The notes: generated by a model not told the origin, from the letters alone. Shown: positions 1 through 11,342, counted from the first letter of the stretch. The stretch is 64,000 nucleotides of DNA from Glycine soja (GCF_004193775.1 NC_041003.1:27281735-27345734); one strand, 5' to 3'. Made by a program: numbers and translations.

Positions 1-338
1 TTTAGGTCCATGGACTAAGTATGAGCCCACTTATCTTTGTACATATTAGATTAGGATTTCGTTATTTTTGGGCCTTGTATTTAGAGCTCCATAATGTAAG
101 TAGGATATCCTATAAATGTAAGATTTTTCAACCCTTGTATTTTAGGACACCTAGACTAGTTTTTGTATTAGGGGTAGTTTTGAAATTTCACATGCATTAA
201 GTGAATATTAGATGTGTGTGTTGAAAAATAAATTTAATTGAATTGGGAGAAGCCCAATCCAATTAAATTTTAGAAGATAGGCGAGTATTTGCTTACTACA
301 CCATATTGCCACATGATATAGTCACACTTTGTGCATGT
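1..338 (+). mobile_element. Chromovirus-type Ty3 LTR, 5' part
   Basis: This stretch matches, as reverse complement, the LTR at 3093-3930 (shared blocks include the region around TGTACATATTAGA and the run of TTTAATTGAATTGG). The first ~40 bases resemble the sequence between the integrase stop and the LTR in the minus-strand element, so the internal part of this plus-strand copy should lie just left of the window. The LTR is interrupted after base 338 by a solo LTR and resumes at 2071. The exact LTR start was not determined because no clear polypurine tract is visible. Confidence 0.7.
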
Positions 339-473
339 TGTAACATCCCATTTTTCGTAAATAAATTAAAAAGGTTTTTTTAGTAAAAATAAATAAATAA
401 AGTTTTAGAGAACGGTGAAGTTTATATAATTAAATAAATAAAGAAAAAATAATTGTAATAAAATAATGCTTTG

Positions 474-475
<2 letters not shown>

Positions 476-515
<40 letters not shown>
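476..515. repeat. (AT)n microsatellite
   Basis: Forty bases of uninterrupted AT dinucleotide repeat inside the solo LTR. Confidence 0.95.
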
Positions 516-518
<3 letters not shown>

Positions 519-982
519 ATTTATTCACTTGATAGGAAATAAAATAGAGTTCCTTTATATAAAATAATAATAAAAATAGAGTAAATAATAAGCTGTGAGT
601 ATTCTAGGTATAAATAGCATTATTAAATTGAGTTTATTTTGGGATATTTATTAAATTATAATTTTTCCTTTATTATTATAAATACATTATTGATGTCCTG
701 ATGCAAATTGGTTGATAAAATATAGTGATCTTGGTGTTTTTATTTTTTTTATATCTATGATTTTGATTAATTGATTTTGGTATAATTGTGTGAAATTATT
801 TGGAGGGTTTTACTCGTCATGTTGTGATAAACTTTTTGTATAAATTGTTAAATTGAGATTATGAAATAGTGATTCAAATTTGAGTATATGATAATTTGAA
901 CCTGTGATTAATGGTGAAATAGATGTGTATTGAGATGTGTGTATTGAGTTGTGAGCTATGAATTGTGAAATCACAAAATTGT

Positions 983-1100
983 AAGACCCTTTAAGGGCAA
1001 CAAGTTAATGCAAAGTCCCTTTAAGGGTGACGAGTTAATGTTAAGTCCCTTTAAGGGCGACGAGTTAATGCTAATACCCTTTAAGGGCGGCGAGATAAAC
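983..1100. repeat. 30-bp tandem repeat, four copies
   Basis: Four consecutive units of exactly 30 bp, each containing CCCTTTAAGGG followed by a purine-rich spacer and GAGTTAATG (degenerate in the last unit). The CCCT blocks fall at 987, 1017, 1047 and 1077. The near-palindromic core could form small hairpins. It lies inside the solo LTR. An open frame across the array arises because the unit length is divisible by three. Confidence 0.9.
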
Positions 1101-2070
1101 TATTCGAGAACAACTGAGGAGTCATGTATTTTGTACAGTTCATACATAGAGTCTGTGTGCAAAAATATTTTATGGGTTGGACCTGAATCAGGAGGGAGAG
1201 GTCTTGATGGACTTTTTGGAGTGTAGGTCTTGGGGGTCACCCGGTTTAAGTGCTCCTTTAAGCCTATGTTAATCCCATATGGTTAGAGCATTCTCGCAAA
1301 ACACCGTGACCCTGATTGGTCTCCCTATGATCTTACCTAGTGAGAGTGACCTGACTTGCTAGTGTGTGGTTTGTCTTGTCATGTACTCCTAGGCGCCCGA
1401 CGTGGTTTTTCACTGACATGGTACCACATTGCATATAGGATTGAGTCTTAGTGTATATGTTGCATAACACTTGTGTATTGATCGATATTGATTGACTTGA
1501 TGACATTGTGATTTGATCCTTGAGTACGTGAATGTTGTGAAAATGAATGAAATGTGTTGTGTGATGATGTGATGTTGGATGACAAAGTGGTGAAATAATG
1601 TGAGTTATGTTTAAGTAAGTTTTATTTTATTTTTATGATATTTATACCTACATATTGTATTGTTACTCTTCATTAGTTAGGAATGTGATAACTCACTCCC
1701 AGTGTGCTATTTGTGTTTGGATCCTTTGATGATCTCGAACATTGTGTTCATGGGAGCAGATGAATATGTGAATGATTATGAAAAACCTCATGCTAGAGGA
1801 CATAGGAACACAATGCTCTGATAAGATGTGACATTAGGGTATAGGTTCTATATTAATTATATGAAGTTTTGGACGGCCTTGTTTTGAGCCAAAGTGAATT
1901 TCTTATTTATTTAGACAAGTTTTATTATGATGTTAGAAAGGTGAATGTGAGCCTTTTACCCTTTTGAAAGGCTTGTATTTAAAAAAATGTTTTAAATACT
2001 TTTAATCAATATTTGAATTTTTATTCCTTTTATTATTAATACATATATGTATGGGGTAGAGGGTGTCACA

Positions 2071-2582
2071 CATGTCCTTCATGCTTTACATGCCTCATGA
2101 CACCTAAGCACACTTAGTGAAGAATCTTGGACTTGATCTTGGATTAGTGGGCTAAACCATAGCTAAAATTCACTAATCATAATTGGTGAAATTTTGGCTC
2201 CATAAATTCAAGTGAAATTTGAATAGAAATTCAAAATTCCCTCCAATTTTGTGTGACACTTAGGCTATAAATAGAGGTCATGTGTGTGCATTTTTTCAAC
2301 TTTGATCATTTGATAATTACACTTCAAATTTCAGACCTCAATTGAGGCACAAAATTTCGTGCTCCTTCTCTTCCTCTCCCTCCACTCATCTTCTTCTTCC
2401 TTCAAGCTCTTATCCATGGCTTCCTATGGTGGTGAGCTTCTTCTTGACTCATCTTCTCCTTGAAGTGGCGTCTCCAATCATCTTTCTTCCTTCTCCATTC
2501 CGCTGCCATGATCTTCAAGAAGCAAAGGACTCCATTGATGAAGAAGATCCAAGGCCTACAAGCTCCGCATAGAGCTACATCA
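2071..2582 (+). mobile_element. Chromovirus-type Ty3 LTR, 3' part
   Basis: Continuation of the LTR begun at 1-338, starting with the second copy of the CATGT target duplication. It contains a TATAAATAG box at about 2265 followed by the likely transcription start region, then a pyrimidine-rich leader. It ends AGCTACATCA at 2582, the same terminal sequence found in reverse at 3093 and at 11005. The frame at 2342-2572 inside it is LTR sequence, not a gene. Confidence 0.7.
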
Positions 2583-3092
2583 CAATATCTTTGCAGAGAT
2601 CTACAAGAGAAAGGAGAAGTTCTATTCTAAATGATTATGTGGTATTTCTCCAGGAACACGAGGAAAATAATGGTATGGTGGAAGATGACCCAATCAACTT
2701 CCATCAAGCCATGCAAGATTCCAACTCAGAAAAGTGGATTGAAGCAATGAATGAGGAGTATAAGTCCATGCAAGACAACAAGGTCTGGGAACTTGTCCCA
2801 TTACCAGAAGGTGTGAAACCCATTGGTTGCAAATGGATATTTAAGACTAAGTGGGATTCCAAAGGTAATGTGGAGAGGTATAAGGCTCGTCTTGTGGCGA
2901 AGGGCTATACCCAAAAGGAAGAGATTGACTTTAAAGAGACTTTCTCTCCACTTTCATCGCAAGACTATTTTAGGACAATCATGGCTCTTGTTGCACATTA
3001 TGATTTGGAGCTTCATCTAATGGATGTCAAGACGAAATTTCTCAATGGAAACATTGATGAGAAAATTTATATGGTGCAACCATAAAACTTTG
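2583..3092 (+). pseudogene. Ty1/copia reverse transcriptase fragment
   Basis: The frame (ORF 2591-3085) translates to a copia polyprotein segment. It starts with the integrase/RT linker motif STRERRSSILNDYVVFL, followed by the N-terminal part of the RVT_2 domain (EAMNEEYKSMQDNKVWELV, GCKWIFKTKWDSKGNVERYK, ARLVAKGYTQKEEIDF and DLELHLMDVKTKFLNG). It stops where a glutamate codon would be expected (VQP-stop-NFVM). The catalytic YVDD region is absent, so it is a fragment of about 165 codons and cannot be functional. Oddly, it sits exactly between the 3' ends of two oppositely oriented chromovirus LTRs, with almost no other sequence on either side. Confidence 0.88.
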
Positions 3093-3930
3093 TGATGTAA
3101 GCTCCATTGGAGCTTGTAGGCTTAGGATCTTCTTCATCAATGGATTCCTTTGCTTCTTGGAAGATGAATGGCAGTGGAATGGAGAAGGAAGAGAGAAAGG
3201 AGACACCACTTTAAGGAGAAGATGAGTCTAGAAGAAGCTCACCACCATAGGAGGCCATGGATAAGAGCTTGGAGGAAGAAGGAGATGAATGAAGGGAGAG
3301 GAAGAGAAGAGCACGAAATTTTGTGCTCTAAAAGAGCTCTAAAATCTGATGCTTAATATTCAAATGATCAAAGTTTAAAAAAATGCACACACATGACCTC
3401 TATTTATAGCCTAAGTGTCACACCAAAATTGGAGGGAAATTTGAATTTCAATTCAAATTTCACTTGAATTTGAAATTGAATTTGTGGAGCCAAACTTTGG
3501 AGCCAAAATTTCACTAATTATTATTAGTGAATTTTAGTTATGGTTCATCCCACTAATCCAAGATCAATTCCAAGATTCTCCACTAAGTATGCTTAGGTGT
3601 CCTGAGGCATGTAAAGCATGAAGGACACGCACAAAGTGTGACTATATGATGTGGTAATGGGGTGTAGTAAGCAAATGCTCACCTCCCCCTCTAAAATTTA
3701 ATTGGATTGGGCTGCTACCAATTCAATTAAATTTTATTTCCCAACACACACATCAAATATTCACTTAGTGCATGTGAAATTACAAAACTACCCCTAATAC
3801 AAAAACTAGTCTAGGTGCCCTAAAATACAAGGGCTGAAAAATCCTATATTTCTAGGGTATCCTACCTACATTATGGAGCCTTAAATACAAGGATCAAACA
3901 TAATGACATCCTAGTCTAATATGTACAAAG
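3093..3930 (-). mobile_element. Chromovirus-type Ty3 3' LTR
   Basis: About 0.84 kb, inverted relative to 1-338 plus 2071-2582. On the minus strand it runs from about TGTACATATTAG to the terminal AGCTACATCA at 3093. A TATAAATAG box is present at about 3400 in that orientation. It directly follows the end of the integrase frame at 3960 and is therefore the 3' LTR of the minus-strand element at 3960-7380. The exact 5' boundary is inferred. Confidence 0.75.
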
Positions 3931-3959
3931 ATAATTGGACCCAACCTTGGCCCATGGGC

Positions 3960-5379
3960 TCAGAAATCTACCCTGAGGTTCATAAGAACCCTAGGGCCTT
4001 CTTCAACAGCTCTAGCCCAATCCTCTTGGAGCCTCTTGCTCATGGCTCTAGTGACTGGTCCCTTCCTAGGGAGGATTGCATCATCCCCTTCCCCTTGAAG
4101 AGGATTTGACCTCAAATCTGTTAGTTCCTCCTCCTCAATATCAGCTTCACCTGCAAAAGGAATAAAATTAGAAATGTCAAAAGTGGTGCTGACTCCATAC
4201 TCTTCTGGGAGGTCCAACCTATAGGCATTGTTATTGATCCTCTCCAAAAACCTGAAAAGGTCCATTCCCTCTAGGGCTAAGCTTGGATTTCCTTTTAGTA
4301 GGGAATCTATCCTTCCTAAGATGGAGCCAAACCCAGTCACTGTCGTTAAGAACTAGCTCTTTTCTTCCTCTATTGCCTTTAGTTGAATACACCTTTGTGT
4401 GGTTCTCTATTTGGTTCTTAACCCTCTCATGCAACTTCTTTACAAACTCTGACCTAGATTCCCTTTCTTGATGTATAAACAAAGTGTCCAGTGGGAGGGG
4501 AATAAGGTCTAACGATGTTAGGGAATTGAACCCATAGACAACCTCAAAAGGGGATTGCTTGGTGGTTCTATGAGCTCCCCTGTTGTCGGCAAATTCTACA
4601 TGAGGAAGATACTCATCCCAAGACTTATGGTTGCCTTTCAGAAGAGCCCTTGAAAGGGTAGATAAAGACCTATTCACTACCTCTATTTGCCCATCAGTTT
4701 GTGGATGACAAGTAGTAGAGAAAAGAGGTTTAGTTCCTAGCTTAGCCCATAAGGTTTTCCAGAAGTGGCTAAGGAACTTAGCATCTCTATCTAACACAAT
4801 GGTTCTAGGCAAACCATGGAGTCTCACAACTTCCCTGAAAATGAGTTTTGAGATGTAGGAAGCATCATCGACCTTGTGGCATGGTATAAAGTGTGTCATC
4901 TTGCTAAACCTATCCACCACCACAAAGATAGAGTCTACACCTCTTTGGGTTCTAGGAAGCCCAAGGACAAAGTCCATACTAATGTCTACCCAAGGTGTAG
5001 AGGGAATGGGTAAGGGTGTGTATAGCCCACGAGGCATCACCCTAGACTTGGCTTGTAAACAAGCCACACACCTAGTGCAATGCTTATGGACATCTTTCTT
5101 TACATGGGGCCAATAAAACTTTTCTTTGAGTAAGACAAGGGTCTTGTCTATCCCAAAGTGGCCCATGAGCCCACCCTCGTGGCTCTCTTTCACAAGTAAT
5201 TTCCTAATGGATCCTTGGGGTATGCAAAGCTTTCCCTCTTTGAACAAATACCCCTCAGCCAAATAGAATCCATCTTGGGCCTTTTTCCCAAAACTCTCGT
5301 AAATGGGAGAGAAATGTTCATCTAAAGCATACAAGTCCCTAATATTATCAAATTCTAAAATTTGGGCTCTTAGGAGCAA
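3960..5379 (-). pseudogene. Ty3 chromovirus integrase (broken)
   Basis: The minus-strand frame 4231-5379 encodes an integrase. The HHCC zinc-binding module is visible (HEGGLMGHFGID then CTRCVACLQAK). The catalytic core follows, with the first Asp in WVDISMDFVLGLPR, the second in LDRDAKFLSHFW and the Glu in QTDGQIEVVNRSL. The C-terminal part continues in another frame (3960-4340) through LPEEYGVSTTFDIS and a GPVTRAMSKRLQ tail, so a frameshift lies near 4240. A second frameshift near 5375 separates it from the RNase H frame. No chromodomain is recognisable. The lineage looks like the CRM/Reina group of chromoviruses, which is inference from the RT, RNase H and protease style. Confidence 0.85.
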
Positions 5380-6536
5380 AACAATGTGTGTCTCTTAGAA
5401 AGGGCATCAACTACCACATTTGTTTTTCCCTTTTTGTATTTGATAACATATGGAAATTGCTCTAGGTACTCTACCCATTTTACATGCCTCTTATTTAACT
5501 TGCTTTGCCCTCTAATGTACTTAAGTGATTGATGATCACTATGAATGACAAATTCCTTGGAAACAAGGTAATGTTCCCAAGTTTGGAGGGCTCTTATTAA
5601 GGCATAAAGCTCTTTATCATAGGTGGGGTAGTTGAGGGTGGCACTATGACTAAAATAAGCAATAGGGTGCCCACCTTGTAACAATACAACTTCAACTCCC
5701 ATTCCAGAGGCATCATATTCTAGCTCAAAAGTTTTAGAAAAGTTAGGAAGAGCTAGAACAGGTGCCTTAGTAAGCTTTTCTTTGAGCAAAGCAAAGGCTT
5801 GCTCTTGTTTTTCACCCCAGGTAAATGCCACATTCTTCTTCACTAGCTCATTGAGAGGTGATGCAATTGTAGAGAAATTAGGAACGAACCTTCTATAAAA
5901 GCTTGCTAACCCATGGAAGCTCCTAATATCTCCCACACTTTTTGGGGTGGGCCATTCTTGGATGGCCTTGATTTTCTCAGGGTCTACTTGGACCCCATTT
6001 CTACCAACTACAAACCCTAAGAAAACTATATCATCTACATAAAAAGTACAATTCTCTATATTTGCATAGAGGGTGTTTTTCCTAAGGACTGAAAGAACTT
6101 GCCTGAGATGTCCTAAGTGATCATCTAGGCTCCTACTGTACACTAAAATATCATCAAAATAAACAACTACAAATCTACCAATGAAATCCCTTAAGACATG
6201 ATGCATAAGCCTCATAAAGGTGCTTGGTGCATTAGTGAGCCCAAAAGGAATCATTAGCCATTCATACAAACCAAACTTGGTCTTGAAAGCGGTTTTCCAC
6301 TCATCACCCTTTTTCATCCTGATTTAGTGATACCCACTTTTAAGATTAATTTTTGAAAAGATATTGGCACCATGCAACTCATCAAGTCTAGGAATGGGGT
6401 GCCTATACTTTATAGTGATGTTGTTGATGGCCCTGCAATCTGTACACATTCTTCACGTACCATCCTTTTTGGGCACTAACAACACTGGCACAGCATATGG
6501 GCTTAAGCTCTCTTGGACCCAGCCCTTCTCCAACAA
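5370..6536 (-). pseudogene. Ty3 chromovirus reverse transcriptase-RNase H (broken)
   Basis: The frame 5370-6317 contains the RT palm with [13 protein letters not shown] (the Y-x-DD catalytic motif), the thumb ([20 protein letters not shown]) and an RNase H domain ([32 protein letters not shown]). The N-terminal RT part (6318-6536) is still readable as RT but is crossed by three in-frame stops, one of which replaces the tryptophan of the KKDGTWRMC motif. It would have made the cDNA and degraded the RNA template of the element. With the stops and the flanking frameshifts it is dead. Confidence 0.87.
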
Positions 6537-7380
6537 TTATTTAACTTGAGACTCTATCTCCTTAGTCTCTTGAGGGTTAGTCCTATAGGCTGGCATATTA
6601 GGAAGGCTTGCTCCTGGGACTAAATCTATTTGGTGTTCTATTCCCCTTAAAGGAGGTAGCCCAGGGGGTATCTCTTTGGGAAATATATCACCAAATTCAT
6701 GTAAGAAATCTTGGACCTTTGGGGGTAAGGTCTCAAATGTAGGAATTGTGGCAGTGCTAAGGGATGTTTCCCTTGATAGGAGAAGGTAGAAAGATTGTTT
6801 AAGAATGAGTGCTCTTTTAATATCACCTTTTGTTGCAAAATGATTTTCCTTCTTAACAATCTTCTTGGAGGAATCCTTTTCCTCTTTTTCCTTCCCTTTG
6901 GCCTTTGAAGACAAGGCCTTACTATCCTTCTTTTTCTTTTGTTTTTCTTCCTCATCCCTCTTATCTTTCATAGTTAGTTGATCTTTGGCCACTTGTGAAG
7001 TTGTTTGAGGATGCAACACAAATTTAGTGCCAAGATGGGTGAGGGTAATCTCATTAGTTAGGCCATTGTAAATGATCTTCCTATCAAATTGCCACGGCCT
7101 TCCTAAAAGAATATGTCCTACCTCCATGGGAACTATATCACAATTAACTTCATCCTTATATGTCCCAATGGAGAAAGGTACCTTCACTTGTTGGTTAACT
7201 ATCATTTCCCCTTGCTCATTGAGCCATTGAAGTTTATAAGGTTTTGGGTTGGGAATGATAGTGAGGTTCAACTTGGAAACTAATCTTGTGCTACAACAAT
7301 TGCAACAAGATCCACTATCCACAATGAGAGAAAAAATTTTATCTAAAATTTTAGACCTTGTATGAAAGATGTTCTCTCTT
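6537..7380 (-). pseudogene. Ty3 chromovirus protease and linker (5'-truncated)
   Basis: The minus-strand frame includes the retropepsin-like protease with VDSGSCCNCCSTRLVSKLNL (D-S-G active site) and the flap/helix region GHILLGRPWQFDRKI. A lysine/glutamate-rich linker leads into the RT start (PRGIEHQIDLVPGA-type motif). The frame continues upstream to about 7380 (NIFHTRSKILDKIFSLI precedes the active site). There it stops abruptly against a copia gag on the opposite strand. Gag and the 5' LTR of this element are missing, so the copy was truncated by rearrangement. Confidence 0.8.
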
Positions 7381-8834
7381 TGTTTAAATGATCAGTACTA
7401 TCATGTGAAATCAAATATTTTGATGATGGATCCACTTCCTATTATAAACAAGGTGTTTTCTTTTGCTGTCCAGCAGGAGAGACAATTTAATGGTACTGAT
7501 GCTCTAGGTAATTAACTTGAGTGTAGTTAATGCAGCTTCCAAAAGTAATTCATGTACTTACTATGGCAAAGGTTATCATACGGAGGAGAATTGTTATAAA
7601 AAGCATGGTTATCATCCCAATTTCTCTTCTAACAGAGAAGGAAGAGGGGGTAGAGGTTCTGGTAGAGGAAATTTTGTACGTAGAAGTAATAACAATGGTA
7701 AAGTGTGCACATATTATGGAATTAATGGACACACAATTGAGAAATGTTATAGGAAACATGGATATCCACCTGGGCACAAGCTATACAAGACTTAAAATGA
7801 TTCGATCAATAATGCTATGAGAAAGGAGTCTAATGCCTCATATTTAAATAACAGTCAAGAGACACAAAATCAAAATATCAGAGTCATGCCACAACAGTAT
7901 CAAGCTTTGATGTCACTGCTTCAACAACAATCTAATAATGGAGGATTCACTTCAGGCACGTCACACATAAATCAAGTTGGTACTGTTATTAAACCTCACA
8001 TAGGTAAAGTTCTTTCATTTACTTGTAGCATAAGCAAAGCTGAGCCTAGAGATTGGATCTTAGACTCAGGAGCAATTGACCATGTTGCTTGCTCTTTAAA
8101 ATTCTTCTCCTTAAACAAACAAATTAGTCCCATAACAATTCAATTGCCTACTGGTCAACAAGTGATAGCCACATTTAGGAACTGTGAAATTTTCTTACTC
8201 TTTATACCTTGAAACTGTGTTGTATTTGCCAATTTCAATTTCAATCTCATCTATTTTCAAATTAGTTGCAAATTTGAGATGTCAATTGACTTTTTATGGT
8301 GATCATTGTTTGATACGGGATGTGACCAACCAGAGGATGATTGGTACAATTGAGTGTGCGCAGGGACATTACAAATTGATGTTGCCCTCTGCTGAAAGTG
8401 TTGCAATCAACACAATTAGCCTTAATGCCTAATCTGTCTTTTCTTGTAACAAGGTGCCAATTGAGCTATGGTATTTTTGTTTAGGCCACCCTTCACATGA
8501 TAGATTTCATTTGTTAAAACAATGTTATCCTATATTGTCAAATGATAAATAATTTGTTTGTGATACTTGTCATAAATCAAAGCAAAGAAAGTTTCCTTTT
8601 CCACATAGTGATTCACATGCTCCTACTCCTTTTTCTCTTATTCATGTTGATATTTGGGATCCTTGTGCTACTCTCTCTTTTAATGGTCATAAGTACTTTC
8701 TTACAATAGTTGATGATCATACTCATTTTGTATGAATTTTTCTTATGATTTCTAAAGCTGAAACACAAACAAAACTGAAAAATTTTATTTCTTGGTGAAA
8801 GACAATTTGATACCAGAATCAAATCTATAAGGTC
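7380..8834 (+). pseudogene. Ty1/copia gag-protease-integrase fragment
   Basis: Reading plus-strand frames in order gives the end of a copia Gag (LNDQYYHVKSNILMMDPLP), two zinc-knuckle-like motifs (CTYYGKGYHTEENC and CTYYGINGHTIEKC, each with Cys changed to Tyr at the second position), and an aspartic protease (WILDSGAIDHVACS). Then come a GAG-pre-integrase segment (LGHPSHDRFHLLKQC) and the start of the integrase core (HVDIWDPCATLSFNGHKYFL). Stops and frameshifts occur after 7795, 8212 and 8432 and within the integrase. It ends near 8834 (QFDTRIKSIRS-like) exactly where the MATH gene begins. It lacks LTRs, RT and RNase H, so it is an internal fragment. Confidence 0.85.
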
Positions 8835-8835
8835 T

Positions 8836-8962
8836 CTTCGTGTGATTTCAAGATCTACCTCTGCTTCAATCAGCTTTGTCTTCAACCCCTTTGTTTTCAT
8901 CTCTAAAGTTGTTACATTCTCCTCCAACGTTTTCACTTGAACAACTTTCTTAACATTAGTTT
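8836..8962 (-). pseudogene. Out-of-frame coiled-coil tail of the MATH gene
   Basis: Downstream of the stop at 8963-8965 the next minus-strand frame still reads as the family's coiled coil (VKKVVQVKTLEENVTTLEMK, LKTKLIEAEVDLEITRRDL). About 15 residues that the family normally has between LWEELE and this segment are missing. A small deletion with frameshift therefore broke the gene. The remaining coiled coil ends at about 8836, where copia integrase sequence on the other strand begins, so the gene's 3' end was also cut away. Confidence 0.65.
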
Positions 8963-10394
8963 TCATACACAGGTTTCGAGTTCCTCCCATAAAATTTGAA
9001 GATGATTATAAGCATCTTCGTCCATATCTCTCATCACATTTTTAGTCTTGAGAAAATGTAGAACTCGACCCAAAGCTGTAAATGCCCATTCAATAAATCT
9101 TTGACTTCTCTTCTGCATACTATCAATAAGTGAGGGATATCGTGAACAAACTTCTTCAAGTAGTGGTACGAAATCTTCTTCTAGTTTCCCTAGACCCCTG
9201 AAATCTACTAGCCCGCCAAATGAAGTTGAGATCATTTCCTTGGGTAAAGGATTATCCATGCGTTCAACAATCTTATAATCAATCTTATTGACTGATTGAT
9301 CAACTTGGTTCTCATGTTTTGATTTGTTAGCCAAAATCTGAACTTGAATTATACAAGTATCGTTCACAATAAACCCAAGGCTAGGGTCACAAAGTTTATT
9401 TAAAGGTGTGAATGTTGTGAAACCCCAATTAGTCTCACTTGCACTGAACACGTGGCTAGTTTCTGGCAAATTCATAAGAGTCAGTTGTGTATCAAATTTA
9501 AAATCAAATGATATAATTATCAAATGGATACACACACATTTCATACATAAAATTGCAAGTAATATATAAGTGTTTGTTATTCACTATAGATGTTATAGAA
9601 TAGAACCCACAATATGATTGGACGGTGGAAACTTTTGTAGCAGCTTTACCTAATCTATAAGAATCTAGTAACATTTTTACCATGCATAATTTTTAGGCAA
9701 ATGATTTCAACTTACACAATTCTAACAAACCTTTTCAAATAATATACCAATCAGAGTCGCAACAAAGGATTAACAAATTGTATGTATTTCATTCTACCCA
9801 CACTACTAACAGAAAGGATGGAATCTGATAAATTAATGAATGGCTAAAGGATAAATAAAGTAAAGGAGGTCTTTAGTAGCTAAATAATCTGATTCTTCTT
9901 CCAAAAAATTTAAAACTCATCCAAAGCAATAGCCTCTATGTGAAATTGCTAGCAGATCCATTCGTTAAGAAAATAATAGCCAAAAGCTAAATTTGAAAAG
10001 AGATATAAGTATGAAAGATACCTTCTATGTCATTATATTTGTCATGGACCTGATTAACCAAAGCCAACTTGAAATTTGCATATTTTCTCCTCCCATGAGG
10101 CAAATCATCAGGATCCCCAGCATCTAAATAAATTGACAAATAGGCCACCTTGTTCCCTTTTGGATAGATAAGAATGCTCCTAAAAATGAAGTTACGAAAC
10201 TTATTAAAAAATAAATGAAAATCAAGTCAAAGAGCAACATATATAATAGACAAGAATTCCTCAATCAAGCACCATGTATGGTTATCGAGGAAAAATTCCT
10301 CGGAGTACAGTGGCTTGGAGTCTAATGTAGAGAAGTTTCTAATCCTCCATGTAAACTTCTCAAATATTTTATCCTTTGCGTTCTCATTATCCAT
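8963..10394 (-). CDS. MATH-domain protein, three exons, 3'-truncated
   Basis: Three minus-strand exons can be joined with canonical GT-AG introns: 10273-10394 (ATG at 10394), 10022-10179 and 8963-9462. The phases agree and give 259 residues. Residues ~8-130 form a MATH (TRAF-like) domain: FTWRIRNFSTLDSKPLYSEE, NHTWSILIYPKGNKVAYLS, KYANFKLALVNQVHDKY, ETNWGFTTFTPLNKLCDPS, GFIVNDTCIIQVQI. The rest matches the plant 'MATH and coiled-coil' family (FGGLVDFRGLGKLEEDFVPL, FIEWAFTALGRVLHFLKTK, LQILWEELE). That family includes Arabidopsis RTM3, which restricts long-distance potyvirus movement. The C-terminal coiled coil is lost to a frame break at ~8963. It is the only host gene in the window outside transposons. 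Whether it is expressed is unknown. Confidence 0.72.
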
Positions 10395-11004
10395 TTCAAT
10401 GACTCGTAAGCTTCAGCCTGAGCAATGAAAAAAATAAAAAAATAATAAAAACATTGATTTTCACTTGCAAAGATCAAAAGAATGGTTATCCACGAGAAAT
10501 AAGGGTGGTTGAATTCACAAAGACTTAATAAAATCATATGTTAAAAAAATGTTATCACTTTTCAATATCAGAATGTGCCAAGGAACTGAGATTATGAAAT
10601 ACAAATATTAATGTGACAAATAAGGTAACAGTTGAGCCCCAAATGCGAAAAAGGATATCTTTAAGTTGGAGTTGGACAACTATGAATAATACTTGACATA
10701 CATACCATACCAAAAATAAAAAAACAAATCACGACGCAGCACAGCAGCAATAAGAATGAATTCAAAACAAATAATATTGTATGAGTCTATATATGTTCTC
10801 ACTATTTTACTCTCTCTTGCATTAATCCTTTTTCTTATTATTATAAATGAATAAGTCTATATATGTTCTCACTATTTTACACTCTCCTCATTAATGCTAA
10901 ATCCTAAATCCATACAACTTGTATATGGGTTGTAATATGAATTTGTGTAGCTGTCCTCACTCACCTCTAATTTTTGTAACTACCTCACTTCTTCATATGA
11001 TGCT
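10395..11004. other. Upstream region of the MATH gene, AT-rich, no gene seen
   Basis: No coding region is recognisable. It would hold the promoter of the minus-strand MATH gene, but I could not pick a TATA box or start site with confidence. It contains a perfect 27-bp direct repeat, reported separately. Confidence 0.5.
10784..10880. repeat. 27-bp direct repeat pair
   Basis: An identical 27-base stretch (starting AGTCTATATATGTTCTC) occurs at 10784-10810 and 10854-10880, 70 bp apart. It lies upstream of the MATH gene. Confidence 0.9.
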
Positions 11005-11342
11005 TGATGTAGCTTCATGTGCTTGTAGGCCTTGGATCTTCTTATCAATGGAGTCCTTTGTTTCTTGAAGATTAATGACAGCGGAATGGAGATAGAAGAA
11101 TGATGATTAGAGATGTCACTTTAAGGAGAAGATGAGTCAAACACAAGCTCATCACCATAGGAAGACATGGATAAGAGCTTGAAAGAGGAGAAGATGAGGG
11201 GAGAGAGAAGGAGAGAAATAGCACGAAATTTTGTACCTCAAATGAGGTCTGAACTTTGAATTATAATTGTCAAATGATCAAAGTTTAAAAAATGCACAAC
11301 ATGGCCTCTATCTATAGCCTAAGTGTCACACAAAATTGGAGG
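11005..11342 (-). mobile_element. Chromovirus LTR fragment
   Basis: Matches the 3' half of the LTR at 3093-3930 in the same orientation, starting with the reverse complement of the terminal AGCTACATCA. It includes the pyrimidine-rich leader (purine-rich on this strand) and a TCTATAGCC box region. It ends abruptly at 11342. After it, a 20-bp direct repeat (GGACCTCATTGAAGCTCA) occurs at about 11341 and 11413. Confidence 0.75.

Larger units (their letters stand above)
339..2070. mobile_element. Solo LTR nested in a chromovirus LTR
   Basis: A 1732-bp insertion begins TGTAACATCCC and ends GGGTGTCACA, so it has TG...CA termini within an inverted terminal repeat. It is flanked by a perfect 5-bp target duplication CATGT (334-338 and 2071-2075). 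The interrupted LTR reads continuously across the site when one CATGT is removed. No primer site, gag or pol is inside, so this is a solo LTR left by LTR-LTR recombination. Termini of this kind are typical of Del/Tekay-like chromoviruses, but the family name is inference. Small open frames inside are not supported as genes. Confidence 0.88.

Noticed and set aside
1008..1226. 72-codon frame starting MQSPFKGDELML
   Set aside because: Produced by the 30-bp tandem repeat within a solo LTR; no homology to any protein I know.
3168..3356. Arg/Glu-rich 62-codon frame
   Set aside because: Purine-rich reverse side of the chromovirus LTR leader; the same leader occurs inverted at 2300-2580 and at 11005-11342.
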